Below, piece by piece: positions 36,400 through 45,723 of a stretch of DNA of 56,106 nucleotides. The notes beneath the pieces are model-generated. The model ran no database searches and was not told where the DNA came from. It was given only the letters and a program-made list of their open reading frames with translations. This DNA is from an uncultured Oscillospiraceae bacterium (GTDB taxonomy: Bacteria; Bacillota; Clostridia; Oscillospirales; Oscillospiraceae): assembly GCA_947624065.1 (NCBI GenBank), contig CANQIO010000008.1:1-56106 (forward strand), read 5' to 3'. Within the stretch, counting starts at the first letter, position 1; each line of letters begins with the position of its first letter. A program made the translations under genes and the position numbers.

Positions 36400-37376
36400 A
36401 AGACATATTCCGGGAGGCCACGCTGAAAGGGCTCTTTGCCAGCTCCTTCGGCTTTTTCCGGGAGCAGATGCGCCGGCAGTACAGCGGTCTGCGGCTGGCC
36501 GGCGTGTGGATCAGCATGTTCTGGTGCGTGCTGCGCCACGGCTCCAGCCCCGCCGAGTATGCCCAGCTGAATTTCGACAAAAAAAGCGACCGGGAGCGGG
36601 CCCGGTACTTCACCATGTTCCGCTTCGAGCGGTTCATCAAAAAGGCCAACACTGGCGACAAGCAGCTGTTCATCAACAAAGCCGCCTTCAACGAGCGCTT
36701 CGCTTCCTATCTGAACCGGGATTGGCTGGACGTGTCCAAGGCCACCCTGGAGCAGTTCACCGACTTCATCCGCGCCCACGGCCAGGTGATGATCAAGGCA
36801 CCCGATCTCTCCTGCGGCAAGGGCATCTCCCGCTACACCTACGACGCGGCGGACGACATGGCCGCCCTGTACGAGAACAGCCGGGACATGCTTCTTGAGC
36901 AGGTGGTGGCCCAGCACGCGGAGCTGGCTGCCTTCAACCCCGGCAGCACCAACGTGCCCCGGCTGAACACCATGGTGGACAGCCAGGGCCAGGTACACGT
37001 TTTCTCCGCCTTCCTGCGCACCGGCGCGGGCCAGGCCGTGGTGGACAACATGGGCGCCGGCGGCATGGCCGCCCACATCGACGTGGACACCGGCGTCGTC
37101 ACCACCCCCGCCATCGACATGGACCGGCGGGAGTACATCGCCCACCCCGTCACAGGCAAGGTCTTTCTGGGCTTCACCGTCCCCCACTGGGAGCAGGCCA
37201 AGGCCGCGGTCATCGCCGCCGCCAAGGAGGTCCCCGGCATGCGGTACATCGGCTGGGACGTGGCCGTGACGGACGACGGCGTGTGCCTTATCGAGGGCAA
37301 CGACCGGGCGGACATCTGCGTGCGCCAGTTTGTGGACCGCCGCGGCTGGTACAAAGAGCTGACGGAGATGCTGTGA
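36396..37376 (+). CDS. Sugar-transfer-associated ATP-grasp protein (third ATP-grasp)
   Basis: 326 residues. ATPgrasp_ST-type (hexapeptide/sugar-transfer-associated) protein: basic N-terminal region, ATP-binding VMIKAPDLSCGKGI, EQVVAQHAELAAFNPGSTNVPR with a strongly conserved-looking Pro-Gly-Ser-Thr-Asn-Val core, then GMRYIGWDVAVTDDGVCLIEGND with the metal ligands. These are common in exopolysaccharide loci; the reaction is not established. Coupled to the upstream GtrB-like gene. Confidence 0.82.
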   Translation: MKDIFREATLKGLFASSFGFFREQMRRQYSGLRLAGVWISMFWCVLRHGSSPAEYAQLNFDKKSDRERARYFTMFRFERFIKKANTGDKQLFINKAAFNERFASYLNRDWLDVSKATLEQFTDFIRAHGQVMIKAPDLSCGKGISRYTYDAADDMAALYENSRDMLLEQVVAQHAELAAFNPGSTNVPRLNTMVDSQGQVHVFSAFLRTGAGQAVVDNMGAGGMAAHIDVDTGVVTTPAIDMDRREYIAHPVTGKVFLGFTVPHWEQAKAAVIAAAKEVPGMRYIGWDVAVTDDGVCLIEGNDRADICVRQFVDRRGWYKELTEML

Positions 37377-37434
37377 GCCGCCCTCTCCCCATCCTCCCCA
37401 GCGCTGAAAACTTTGACCGCGAGGACCACCGGCT

Positions 37435-39006
37435 ATGACGCGCGCACAGAATTCCTTCTTCAACTTCATATCCAGCGTGGGAGCGTCGATCCTGATGATC
37501 GTGCTGAATTTCATCACCCGCGCTGTGTTCATCCGGGTCCTGGACGTGAGCTACCAGGGCCTGGAAGGGCTGTTCTCCAGCATCCTGTCGGTGCTGAGCC
37601 TGACGGAGCTGGGCTTTGGCTCCGCCATTACTTTCAAGCTCTACCGGCCCATCGAGGAGGACGACCGGCCCCGGCTGCGGGTGTTGATGAAGCTGTACCG
37701 GCAGGTGTATTTCGTCATCGGCTGCGTCATCGCGGCGCTGGGCCTGGCGCTGATCCCTTTTTTGCCCAAGCTGGTGAAAAACTACGGCCGCCTGGCCGAG
37801 CTGCACCTCAACGGCGGGCTCATCTTCCTGATCTACCTGGCCAACAGCGTCTCCTCCTATTGGTTCTTCGCCTATAAAAACGCCTTCGTCGGCGCCACCC
37901 AGAAGAGCTATGTGCTCACCGTCTCCGGCTATCTGGTCTCCCTGGCCAACAGCGTCACCCAGATCTGCGTGCTGGTTTTCACCCGCGATTTCGTGCTGTA
38001 TATCGCCATACAGGTGATCTTCACCATCCTGCGGAACATCCTTTACGCCGTCATCTGCGACCGGCGGCACCCCTATTTGAAGGAAAAGACCACCGAGCGT
38101 GTCTCCCGGGAGGAGCTGCGGGGCTTTTTCTCCGACTGTTCGGCCCTGCTCCTGTACCGCATCGCCAACGTGGCCCTGGACGGCTCCGACAACATCGTCC
38201 TGTCCACCATGCTGGGGCTGGAGAGCAACGGGCTCTATTACAGCTATCTGACCGTCAAGACCTCCATCCGCACGCTTCTCAACAGCTTCTTCAACTCCCT
38301 GCAGGCGTCCCTGGGAAGTCTGTATACCACGGGCAACCTGGACTGGTCCCGGCTGATGTTCCGGGTGGTGAATCTGGCCACGGTGTGCCTGTACGGCGTG
38401 TTCTCCATCGGCATCGCCGTGTTGCTGGACGACTTTGTGGCCATCGTCTGGGGCCCGGACATGGTGGTCACCAGCTGGACCGTGGCCGGACGGACGGTGG
38501 CGACGCCGCTGGCCCTCTTCATCGGCATCGAGTTTTACGTCACCGGCCGGGCCTATTTTCTCAGCACCTTCCGCACCGCCATGGGCCTGTTCCGCCAGAT
38601 GCGCTTCCGCCCGGTCATCAACGTGACCGTGAATCTGGCGGTGTCGGTCCTGATGGTGCCCCGGATGGGCATCGCCGGGTGCGTGGTGGGCACCATCGCG
38701 GCGTATCTGAGCTCCAACCTGCTGTTCGACCCGCCGCTGATCTATAAAAAAGTGCTGGGCCTGCCTCTTCGCCGGTATTTTCTCACCAACCTCGCCTACG
38801 ACGCCGTCACCGCCGGGGCCCTGGCGGCCAGCTGGTGGCTGTGCTCCCTCATCGCCCTGGGGGGCTGGCTGGGCTTTCTCGTCCACGGGTGCGTATGCGT
38901 GGGCGTGACCGGCGGGATATTCCTGCTGTGCTACTGCCGGACGGAGGAGCTGCGCTACATCCTCCAGGCCGGGAAACAGCTGCTCCGCCGGAGCGGCCGG
39001 AAATGA
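37435..39006 (+). CDS. Wzx-like lipid-linked oligosaccharide flippase
   Basis: 523 residues with about 12-14 hydrophobic segments, MOP superfamily (polysaccharide synthase/MATE-like). The start NSFFNFISSVGASILMIVLN and the block LDVSYQGLEGLFSSILSVLSLTELGFGSAI are typical of Firmicutes flippases in glycan loci. It should translocate the undecaprenyl-linked repeat unit. ATG 37435 has GAGGA nine bases ahead; a 58-bp gap separates it from the ATP-grasp gene. Confidence 0.87.
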   Translation: MTRAQNSFFNFISSVGASILMIVLNFITRAVFIRVLDVSYQGLEGLFSSILSVLSLTELGFGSAITFKLYRPIEEDDRPRLRVLMKLYRQVYFVIGCVIAALGLALIPFLPKLVKNYGRLAELHLNGGLIFLIYLANSVSSYWFFAYKNAFVGATQKSYVLTVSGYLVSLANSVTQICVLVFTRDFVLYIAIQVIFTILRNILYAVICDRRHPYLKEKTTERVSREELRGFFSDCSALLLYRIANVALDGSDNIVLSTMLGLESNGLYYSYLTVKTSIRTLLNSFFNSLQASLGSLYTTGNLDWSRLMFRVVNLATVCLYGVFSIGIAVLLDDFVAIVWGPDMVVTSWTVAGRTVATPLALFIGIEFYVTGRAYFLSTFRTAMGLFRQMRFRPVINVTVNLAVSVLMVPRMGIAGCVVGTIAAYLSSNLLFDPPLIYKKVLGLPLRRYFLTNLAYDAVTAGALAASWWLCSLIALGGWLGFLVHGCVCVGVTGGIFLLCYCRTEELRYILQAGKQLLRRSGRK

Positions 39007-39025
39007 GTTTTCGGGAGAGTGACCC

Positions 39026-40048
39026 ATGACGCCTTTTTTCTCCATCGTCATCCCCATCTATAAAGCCGAGACCTATCTGCGCCAGTGCGTGGACAGCATC
39101 CTCACCCAGAGCTGCGGGGACTTTGAGCTGATCCTGGTGGAGGACGGCTCCCCGGACAGCTCCGGGGCCATCTGCGACGAATACGCCGCCCGGGACAGCC
39201 GGGTGCTCGCCGTCCATCAGGCCAACGCCGGCCCCACTCCCGCCCGCCGCAACGGTCTGGGCCGTGCCCGGGGGCAGTATGTGTGCTTCGCGGACGCGGA
39301 CGACTGGGTAGTGCCCCAATGGCTGGAGACGCTCCGGGACCACATCCGCGGAAACGGCGAGCCGGACATGGTGCTGTTCGACTTCTTCCAGGTGGAGGGA
39401 GACGAGCATCTGCCGCCGCTGGCCGCCCCGGAGGGATACTACGACAAGGCCCGCCTGGAGCGGGAGATGTACCCCCGGATGCTCTGCGATACCTCCCGCC
39501 AGCCCTTCGGCAGCGCCCAGCTGGTGCCGGGCTACCTGTGGTCCAAAGCGTTCCGGCGGGAGCTGGTGGCGGACCATTTTCTCGCCGACGACCGGATCAC
39601 CGTGTTCGAGGACGTGGCCATGGTCTACGAGTGCCTGTATCACGCTGATTCAGCCTATGTGACCCACCAGCGGCTGTACGCCTACCGGTACCTCCCCCAG
39701 TCCAATCTGCGCCATTACCGGCCGGGATATTTCCGGGAGATGACCGCCCTGGCAGACTATCTCAACGCCCGTCTGACGGCGGCGGACCCGGTCTTTGCCC
39801 CACAGGTGAACGCCTTTTGCGTCCGGCGGCTGATCAACGGCATCGCCGGGGAGCTGGCCGAGCGCGGCTCCGTCGCCGCCGCGGCCAAAAACGCGGCCGC
39901 CGTGCTGGACGAGACCGGTTACGCCCGGCGGCTCTCCCCCCGCGGGATGCCCGCCGCCATGGGGCTGTTCCTGCAGATGGTAAAGCTGCGGCTGTACCGG
40001 ACCGCCACCGCTTTCGTCAAGCTGCGGATGGGCCCGGATAACGTCTGA
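39026..40048 (+). CDS. GT2 glycosyltransferase A (EpsJ/CpsJ-like)
   Basis: 340 residues. N-terminal GT-A domain with SIVIPIYKAE, LVEDGSPDSSG, the second motif FADADDWV (metal ligands) and KAFRREL. The C-terminal 130 residues are helical and unique. Lacks membrane helices, so a peripheral cytoplasmic enzyme that adds a sugar to the lipid-linked unit. Notably RRN replaces the more common SARN in the NAGPTPARRNG stretch. ATG 39026 follows GGGAGAG. Confidence 0.85.
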   Translation: MTPFFSIVIPIYKAETYLRQCVDSILTQSCGDFELILVEDGSPDSSGAICDEYAARDSRVLAVHQANAGPTPARRNGLGRARGQYVCFADADDWVVPQWLETLRDHIRGNGEPDMVLFDFFQVEGDEHLPPLAAPEGYYDKARLEREMYPRMLCDTSRQPFGSAQLVPGYLWSKAFRRELVADHFLADDRITVFEDVAMVYECLYHADSAYVTHQRLYAYRYLPQSNLRHYRPGYFREMTALADYLNARLTAADPVFAPQVNAFCVRRLINGIAGELAERGSVAAAAKNAAAVLDETGYARRLSPRGMPAAMGLFLQMVKLRLYRTATAFVKLRMGPDNV

Positions 40049-40064
40049 TGAGGGGGAGCGCGCC

Positions 40065-41102
40065 ATGAGACCTGTCATATCCGTCGTGATCCCCGTGTAT
40101 CAGGTGGAGCCCTATCTGCGCCAGTGTCTGGACAGCGTGCTCCGCCAGACGTTCCGGGACCTGGAGATCATCGCCGTGGACGACGGCTCGCCAGACAGCT
40201 GCGGCGCCATCTGCGAGGAATACGCCGCCCGGGACGATCGTGTCCGCGTCATCCATAAGCCCAACGGCGGCCTGGTCTCCGCCTGGAAAGCGGGCGTGGA
40301 GGCGTCCACCGCCCCCTATATCGGCTTCGTGGACGGGGACGACTGGCTGGACCCAGGTTTTTACCAGGACCTCTACGCCGCCCTCACCGCCTCCGGCGCG
40401 GATGTGGTGGTGGGCGAGCGCAGCGAGGACCGGGAGGGCTATCCCCCCGTGGTATCCCGCCGGGAAGAGACCGTGACCTATGAGGGACCGGAGGGCATCC
40501 GGCAGCTGCTGGAGAAGTTTTACACCGCCTTCCTCCACACCGACCGGGCCACCCTCCCCATGACCTACAGCCGGTGCGACAAGCTCTACCGCCGGGAGCT
40601 GATCCTGGCCAACTGGAAGTATTACAACGAGAACGTATCCCTGGACGAGGACCGGATCGACAACAGCGCCATCCTGGCCGACTGCAAAAAGGTCCTGGTG
40701 CTCAGCGGCACCGGCAAGTACCACTATCGCATCGCCGGCGGCACCATGAGCCATGTCTATGACGAGCGGCAGGTCAACACCCTGGCGCAGCTGCATGCCT
40801 CCCTGGTCGCCGTGGCCCGTGACAAGGGCATCGACATGGACCTGGTGCTCATCTATACCGGCGGGGCCGCCTACCGGCGCGTCTACGCCACCGCCCGGCA
40901 GAGGGGCGTCCCCCTCTCCACCCGCCGGGACCGGGTGCGGCATATCCTGTCCATGACGCCCGCCGGGGCACTGGGGCGCTATGCCGCCGCCAGGGGCGGG
41001 ATGTTCGCCAAGACGTTCTGCGCCATGCTGGAGCGCGGCTGGGTCATGCCCTGCGTGCTCCTGGTGGCCGCCCACAGCCTGACCCAGCGCGAGGCCCTGT
41101 GA
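40065..41102 (+). CDS. GT2 glycosyltransferase B
   Basis: 345 residues, paralogue of the preceding gene: SVVIPVYQVEPYLRQCLDSVL, VDDGSPDSCG, KPNGGLVSAWKAG, FVDGDDWLDP, CDKLYRRE and the general-base-like LDEDRI. The C-terminal region differs. Last gene of the plus arm; a strong terminator follows. Sugar specificity is unknown. Confidence 0.85.
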   Translation: MRPVISVVIPVYQVEPYLRQCLDSVLRQTFRDLEIIAVDDGSPDSCGAICEEYAARDDRVRVIHKPNGGLVSAWKAGVEASTAPYIGFVDGDDWLDPGFYQDLYAALTASGADVVVGERSEDREGYPPVVSRREETVTYEGPEGIRQLLEKFYTAFLHTDRATLPMTYSRCDKLYRRELILANWKYYNENVSLDEDRIDNSAILADCKKVLVLSGTGKYHYRIAGGTMSHVYDERQVNTLAQLHASLVAVARDKGIDMDLVLIYTGGAAYRRVYATARQRGVPLSTRRDRVRHILSMTPAGALGRYAAARGGMFAKTFCAMLERGWVMPCVLLVAAHSLTQREAL

Positions 41103-41122
41103 ATCGGCCCGCCAAAAAAGCC

Positions 41123-41166
41123 AAAGTCCGCACACCTTCCACCCGGAAGATGTGCGGACTTTTTTC
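41123..41166. terminator. Bidirectional terminator between the converging arms
   Basis: AAAGTCCGCACA / TGTGCGGACTTT with an inner CTTCC / GGAAG hairpin, flanked by A-tract and T-tract, so it can end both the plus arm and the minus arm. Confidence 0.9.
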
Positions 41167-41186
41167 TTCGCTTGCGGCTCTTGCCC

Positions 41187-42026
41187 TTATGCTTTCTCCC
41201 ACCAGCGGTCGCGGTAGGACTTTTCCATGCTGAACCAGGCCACCGGATGGCCGGGATTGCGCTTGTCCTCCGGGGGCAGCTGCATATAGTCCCCGTACAG
41301 CGCCCGCAGGTACTCGTCGGTCCCCGCCGGACAGGGGATCATGATGTCCTCGAAGGGCAGGAGCATCGTGCCCCGCAGACACCCGCTGGGATAGATCACC
41401 CAGCCAAAGCACTCGTTGGCCCAGGGCTGCTCGTCGAACCGATACCCGCGGAACAGCTCCTCCTGGCACATGGACGCCCAGTTGTAGCGCAAAAACAGCC
41501 GGACCGGCGACAGCAGGATCTGCCGCAGCTTCTCCCCCGCCGTGCGGGTATCGGCCCAGGTGCCCCGCAGAAAGCGGTTGATCTGCACGAACCGGGCGCG
41601 CTTGCGCTCCAGGGCGTCCCGCTCCGGGCCCGGCGCCGGATAGCCGTCATAGGCGAAGATGTCGATATACACCCCCGTGTACGCCTCAGGGTGGTCCTCC
41701 AGCCCGTTCTCGATGAAGGTGGTGCGCACATCGTGGACCTTCAGGATGGAGTGGACGGCGTGGCGGGTCTGCTCATAGTCCTGCAGGGCCAGCCAGTCCG
41801 GCAGCTCCTTGGGGGCAATGGCGCGGAACTTGTCGAAATCCTCCCGGGGCATGCCGATGTCCACATCGTCGTCCCAGGGGATGAAGCCCTTGTGGCGCAC
41901 GGCCCCCAGGCAGGTGCCGCTGTCGGCCCACCAGCGCAGACCGTGGCGGTCCAGGATCACCATGACCGCTTTCAGGATCTCCAGCTCCCGCTGCTGGGCA
42001 GCCTTCACATCGATCTCCATGGACAT
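41187..42026 (-). CDS. LicD-family phosphotransferase/nucleotidyltransferase
   Basis: 279 residues. LicD domain: LDRHGLRWWADSGTCLGAVR leads (split by a few residues) to the D52-D56 metal site in FIPWDDDVDIGMPR. LicD proteins attach phosphocholine or other phospho-groups (ribitol, glycerol, mannose phosphate) to glycans. ATG 42026 follows GGAGGGACGGAGC; the frame is open further upstream but overlaps the conserved C terminus of the next gene. End of the minus arm, thirteen bases after the GT32-TagF fusion gene. Confidence 0.87.
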   Translation of the reverse strand: MSMEIDVKAAQQRELEILKAVMVILDRHGLRWWADSGTCLGAVRHKGFIPWDDDVDIGMPREDFDKFRAIAPKELPDWLALQDYEQTRHAVHSILKVHDVRTTFIENGLEDHPEAYTGVYIDIFAYDGYPAPGPERDALERKRARFVQINRFLRGTWADTRTAGEKLRQILLSPVRLFLRYNWASMCQEELFRGYRFDEQPWANECFGWVIYPSGCLRGTMLLPFEDIMIPCPAGTDEYLRALYGDYMQLPPEDKRNPGHPVAWFSMEKSYRDRWWEKA

Positions 42027-42039
42027 GCTCCGTCCCTCC

Positions 42040-43920
42040 TCACAGCTTGAAATACTCCACGATCCGGCGGCAGTTGTTCCCGTCCCGGTGATCGTCGATG
42101 CGTTCCAGCACCTTCCGCCGGTCGGGGCCATAGCTGTCGCGTCCGGCCGCCAGATCGTCCAGGAACGCCTCCAGCCCCGCCAGATCGGCGATCTTCTCCC
42201 CCGGCATCCAGTCCAGCGGATCGTCCATGATGAACCCGCGGGTATACTGATCCATGTCGCCGACGTAAAAACCGATGGGCCTGTCCAGCAGCAGATAGTC
42301 ATAATACACGGAGGAATAGTCCGTCAGCAGGCAGTCCGCCCGGCCCACTAGCTCATACAGCTGCACATCCGCCGCCGCCAGGTCCTCGTCCTTCAGATAG
42401 AGGATGTTGGACAGACTGGTCTGCTCCAAAAAGTCCGTCTTTTGCAGGTGATGGATCTTGCACACCACCAGCATCCGCCGCCGCCGCAGCGCCTCGTTCA
42501 GCTCACCGAGCTGCTCCAGAGTCTGGACCGGGTTGATGGAAAAGGCGTTGGTGAAGGCCCCGTCGGTCCAGCGGGCGGTCTGGCGGAAGGTGGGCATGGA
42601 GAGGATGAGCTTGTCATAGTCCCGTCCCGCCTGCCGGCCGCCCAGGAGCGCCGACACATCCCGCGTCCGGTACAGCAGGTCCAGCCGGGGCTGGCCCAGG
42701 GGCAGCACCTGGCTCTCGTCCACGCCCAGGAACCGGTCGTAGAGCCAGGCAGCCTTGGCCGAGGAGATGCACAGATAGTCATACACCCTGCGCATATCCT
42801 TGCCGCTGGTCCCCTTCAGGGGCACCCCGTGCCACATGTTCACCACCGTCTGCCCCTTGCGCCAATGGCGCAGCCAGTAGGGGTGGGTGAAGAAAAACAG
42901 TTTTGCACGGCTGATATAGTATTTGGCCGCCAGGCTGTCCCGGCGCAGGAAGCGGACATGCTCCCGCCGGTGGGCGGCCAGCTTTTCCGGCTCCTGGACC
43001 AGCCAGACCAGCGTATATTTCCGATCCAGGCCCTGCTCCAGCATGTACTCATACAGCGCCCGGCCGTTGTCGCAGAAATCCCCCTCCGTCTCGAACACCA
43101 GGATATCCCCCAGGGGCATATGCTCAAAGGCCTTTACCAGCGGCAGGCGCAGATAGTACGCCACCCCCTGGGAAAAGCTGCCGTCCCGGCGGCGGAGGGC
43201 ATTGATCGCGTTGGAGGCCCGCTCCCCCAGCCCCGCGCCCAGCAGACGGATGCAGGCATAGCGGGTGTCCCGCTCCCGGAGCCACTGCTCGTCGTGCCAG
43301 GAGGCCACGAAGTGGTGGATGGCGCAGGTGTTCTCCGTGGGCCGGCCCTGGCCGGTATAAAAGGTCAGGGGACTGAACCAGTCCTGGGGATAGACCGTCA
43401 CCAGGCCCTCCGCCTTTTGGGCCAGGCCGTTCATCACGATCCCGCACCGGTCCCGGGCGATGGCGGACACCACCTGCACGTTGGTGGTCTCGTCCGGCGT
43501 GCCGTCGGGGCGGAGAAAGCGCCGGTCCTTATAGTCCTCCAGCAGCATCCGCACCCACCGGCCATGGGGCTCCGTGCCGATGACGGCCGTGGACAGCTGC
43601 TGCTCGTGCTCAAAGCCGCAGAAGGCAGGCTCAGATAGAAAGCCGTCCAAGGGCTTTATGAGCTCCACATCCGTGTCCATGTAGATGCCGCCGTACTGCT
43701 CCAGGGCCCACAGACGCACATAATCGGAGAGGAAGGCCCACTTCCCCGCCTCATAGGCCTCCCTGGTGTAGTCGCAGCAGTTGACGTCGAAGCTGCTCTC
43801 ATCCCAGCGCCTGATCTCATAATCCGGGCAGCAGGCGCGCCAGGTGGCCATATACCGCTCCGCTTCCCGGCTCAGGGGAGCGCCCCCGAACCAGCAGTAA
43901 TGAATGATCCTCGGGATCAT
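42040..43920 (-). CDS. GT32 glycosyltransferase fused to TagF/TagB-type glycerophosphotransferase
   Basis: 626-residue two-domain enzyme. Residues 1-250: GT32 (Gly_transf_sug) with IPRIIHYCWFGG, KWAFLSDYVRLWAL and the DTD metal motif at 82-84. Residues about 265-626: CDP-glycerol glycerophosphotransferase fold with WHGVPLKGTSGKDM, LPLGQPRLDLL and LLTDYSSVYYDYLLLDRPIGFY. It could add a sugar and then a polyol-phosphate to the same acceptor. ATG 43920 is chosen because it begins the GT32 motif and has AAGGAGG; the frame extends upstream over the neighbouring gene. 4-bp overlap with the GT2 gene. Confidence 0.85.
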   Translation of the reverse strand: MIPRIIHYCWFGGAPLSREAERYMATWRACCPDYEIRRWDESSFDVNCCDYTREAYEAGKWAFLSDYVRLWALEQYGGIYMDTDVELIKPLDGFLSEPAFCGFEHEQQLSTAVIGTEPHGRWVRMLLEDYKDRRFLRPDGTPDETTNVQVVSAIARDRCGIVMNGLAQKAEGLVTVYPQDWFSPLTFYTGQGRPTENTCAIHHFVASWHDEQWLRERDTRYACIRLLGAGLGERASNAINALRRRDGSFSQGVAYYLRLPLVKAFEHMPLGDILVFETEGDFCDNGRALYEYMLEQGLDRKYTLVWLVQEPEKLAAHRREHVRFLRRDSLAAKYYISRAKLFFFTHPYWLRHWRKGQTVVNMWHGVPLKGTSGKDMRRVYDYLCISSAKAAWLYDRFLGVDESQVLPLGQPRLDLLYRTRDVSALLGGRQAGRDYDKLILSMPTFRQTARWTDGAFTNAFSINPVQTLEQLGELNEALRRRRMLVVCKIHHLQKTDFLEQTSLSNILYLKDEDLAAADVQLYELVGRADCLLTDYSSVYYDYLLLDRPIGFYVGDMDQYTRGFIMDDPLDWMPGEKIADLAGLEAFLDDLAAGRDSYGPDRRKVLERIDDHRDGNNCRRIVEYFKL

Positions 43921-44861
43921 GCCCGTCCTCCTTTTCCGCGCCGGGAATGGCCGGCATACCACAGCCACAGCCACGCCCCCCGGAGATCGGCGCTTCTGAG
44001 CATCGCCCCGGCCGTCCGGCGGACCGCCTGCCGCAGCGCAGAGGCATTTTCGCCCACATCCACGGCCCGCAGGACCGTCCACACCCGGTCATAGGCCCGG
44101 CCCAGCGCCACCCGCGCCAGGTCGTTCCACCCCTTTGACCGGTAAAACCGGGCCCGCTCCAGATAACCTTCCACCGCGTCCAGCCGCCGCATGGCGGCCG
44201 AGCCGGTCATGATGCTGCCCGGACGGCCCACGTCCCAGTAGAGCACGTCGGAGATGGCCGCGACAGACCGGCAGCGGGCATAGATGGGCACCACGGACAG
44301 CTCGTCCTCGTGGATCTTTCCCTCCTGGAACCGCAGCCCGTCAAAGACCGCCCGGCGGTACAGCCTGTTCCAGGCGGTCACATAGCGCCAGCCGTCCTCG
44401 GCCAACTCCACCCGCCGCCACGCCTGCTCCGGCGAGAGCACCTCCTCCGCCATGGGCGGGATGGGCGGCCCCTTCAGGGCCCCCTGCTCGTCCACATAGA
44501 CCACGTCGCAGACGCATACGTCCGCGCCGGTGCGCACCAGCGCGGCATGGAGCTTCTCATACATGGCCGGGTCGATATAGTCGTCGCTGTCCACAAACCC
44601 CACATAGGCCCCCGCGGCGATGTCCAGCCCCGCGTTCCGGGCAGAGGACAGGCCGCCGTTGGGCTTATGGATGACCCTGACCCGGCTGTCGCGGGCGGCA
44701 TAGCCGTCGCAGATGGCGCCGCAGCCGTCCGGGGAGCCGTCGTCCACCAGGATGATCTCCAGGTCGCCATATGTCTGGGCCAGCACGCTGTCCACGCACT
44801 TGGCCAGGTATTTTTCCACCTTATAAACGGGAATGATGACGCTGATCTTTTCCGATTCCAT
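43917..44861 (-). CDS. GT2 glycosyltransferase C (EpsJ-like)
   Basis: 314 residues. ISVIIPVYKVEKYLAKCVDS, VDDGSPDGCG, HKPNGGLSSARNAG and FVDSDDYIDP with metal ligands, then AWNRLYRRA and HEDEL. Peripheral cytoplasmic enzyme. ATG 44861 with AAAGGGG upstream is preferred over further upstream in-frame starts that overlap the deacetylase gene. Confidence 0.86.
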   Translation of the reverse strand: MESEKISVIIPVYKVEKYLAKCVDSVLAQTYGDLEIILVDDGSPDGCGAICDGYAARDSRVRVIHKPNGGLSSARNAGLDIAAGAYVGFVDSDDYIDPAMYEKLHAALVRTGADVCVCDVVYVDEQGALKGPPIPPMAEEVLSPEQAWRRVELAEDGWRYVTAWNRLYRRAVFDGLRFQEGKIHEDELSVVPIYARCRSVAAISDVLYWDVGRPGSIMTGSAAMRRLDAVEGYLERARFYRSKGWNDLARVALGRAYDRVWTVLRAVDVGENASALRQAVRRTAGAMLRSADLRGAWLWLWYAGHSRRGKGGRA

Positions 44862-44871
44862 GGGACCCCTT

Positions 44872-45723
44872 TCAAAGCTGCCGGAGGCAGTCGTATTCCT
44901 GTTTCCGGCCGGGGGACAGCGCGAACGCCTCAAATGGCCCGCCGGGCACATCCAGCCCTTCGCCGGGGCCGATCCCCCAGCCGGGGTGCATCACCAGCTC
45001 CAGGTCCGCGCCCCGCTTCGCCGCCGCCCGCTCCATATCCGGCAGCAGCGCCCGCACCGGCTCCAGCGCCATGTTCCCCGACAGGACCAGTCCCATGACC
45101 GCGTGTTTTTCGAGGCCCATGGCCTTCATATACCGCCCGTCCCACAGGGCGAAGGCGTTGAGCACCAGGTTTTTCAGGATGTTGTCCAGCCGATAGGTCC
45201 GCCACAGCTCCCGGTGGCGCAGATAGGGCCCCAGGGGCTCCCGGGAATAGCGCAGATACGCCGCCTGCAGCCCCTCCGACGCCAGGGTGTCCCGGATCGC
45301 GGCCATGACCGCGGGGATCATCTGCACATGCTGATGGCCGTCCAGCCGCAAAGGCCGGCCCTCCAGCATGGGCAGGCACCGGCGCAGCTGGGCGGTGAAT
45401 TCCCGGACGATCTGACGGCGCACAGCGCGGGGATGGCGCAGCGAGACGAGAAACAGTCCCAAAAAACTCCGGCGGAACCGCCCGTCCGGCCCCGCCAGAA
45501 GAGGGATCTGCTCCGGTTCGGACAGGCATATCCCCTCTGTCAAATTGAGGTGCACCGCCACATGAAGGCCGTCGTCCCCTTTCAGCCGCGCGGCGGCCTG
45601 CTCCAAACACGGGCTGTTTGGCATCAGGCTCACGCCGGTCAGGCGCCCCTCCCGGCGGCAGTCCAGGATGTGCTCCGCCTGGGTCAGGGTGATGCCGTAG
45701 TCATCGGCGTTAAAGAGCGTCAT
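44872..45723 (-). CDS. ChbG/YdjC-family carbohydrate deacetylase
   Basis: 283 residues. Metal site NADDYG at the N terminus and DGHQHVQMIP in the middle, with HLNLTEG and MHPGWG; the YdjC/ChbG/HpnK fold removes N-acetyl groups from amino sugars. In this operon it probably deacetylates a GlcNAc-type residue of the polymer or its lipid-linked precursor, creating a free amine. ATG 45723 overlaps the upstream gene's stop by 14 bp. Confidence 0.86.
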   Translation of the reverse strand: MTLFNADDYGITLTQAEHILDCRREGRLTGVSLMPNSPCLEQAAARLKGDDGLHVAVHLNLTEGICLSEPEQIPLLAGPDGRFRRSFLGLFLVSLRHPRAVRRQIVREFTAQLRRCLPMLEGRPLRLDGHQHVQMIPAVMAAIRDTLASEGLQAAYLRYSREPLGPYLRHRELWRTYRLDNILKNLVLNAFALWDGRYMKAMGLEKHAVMGLVLSGNMALEPVRALLPDMERAAAKRGADLELVMHPGWGIGPGEGLDVPGGPFEAFALSPGRKQEYDCLRQL

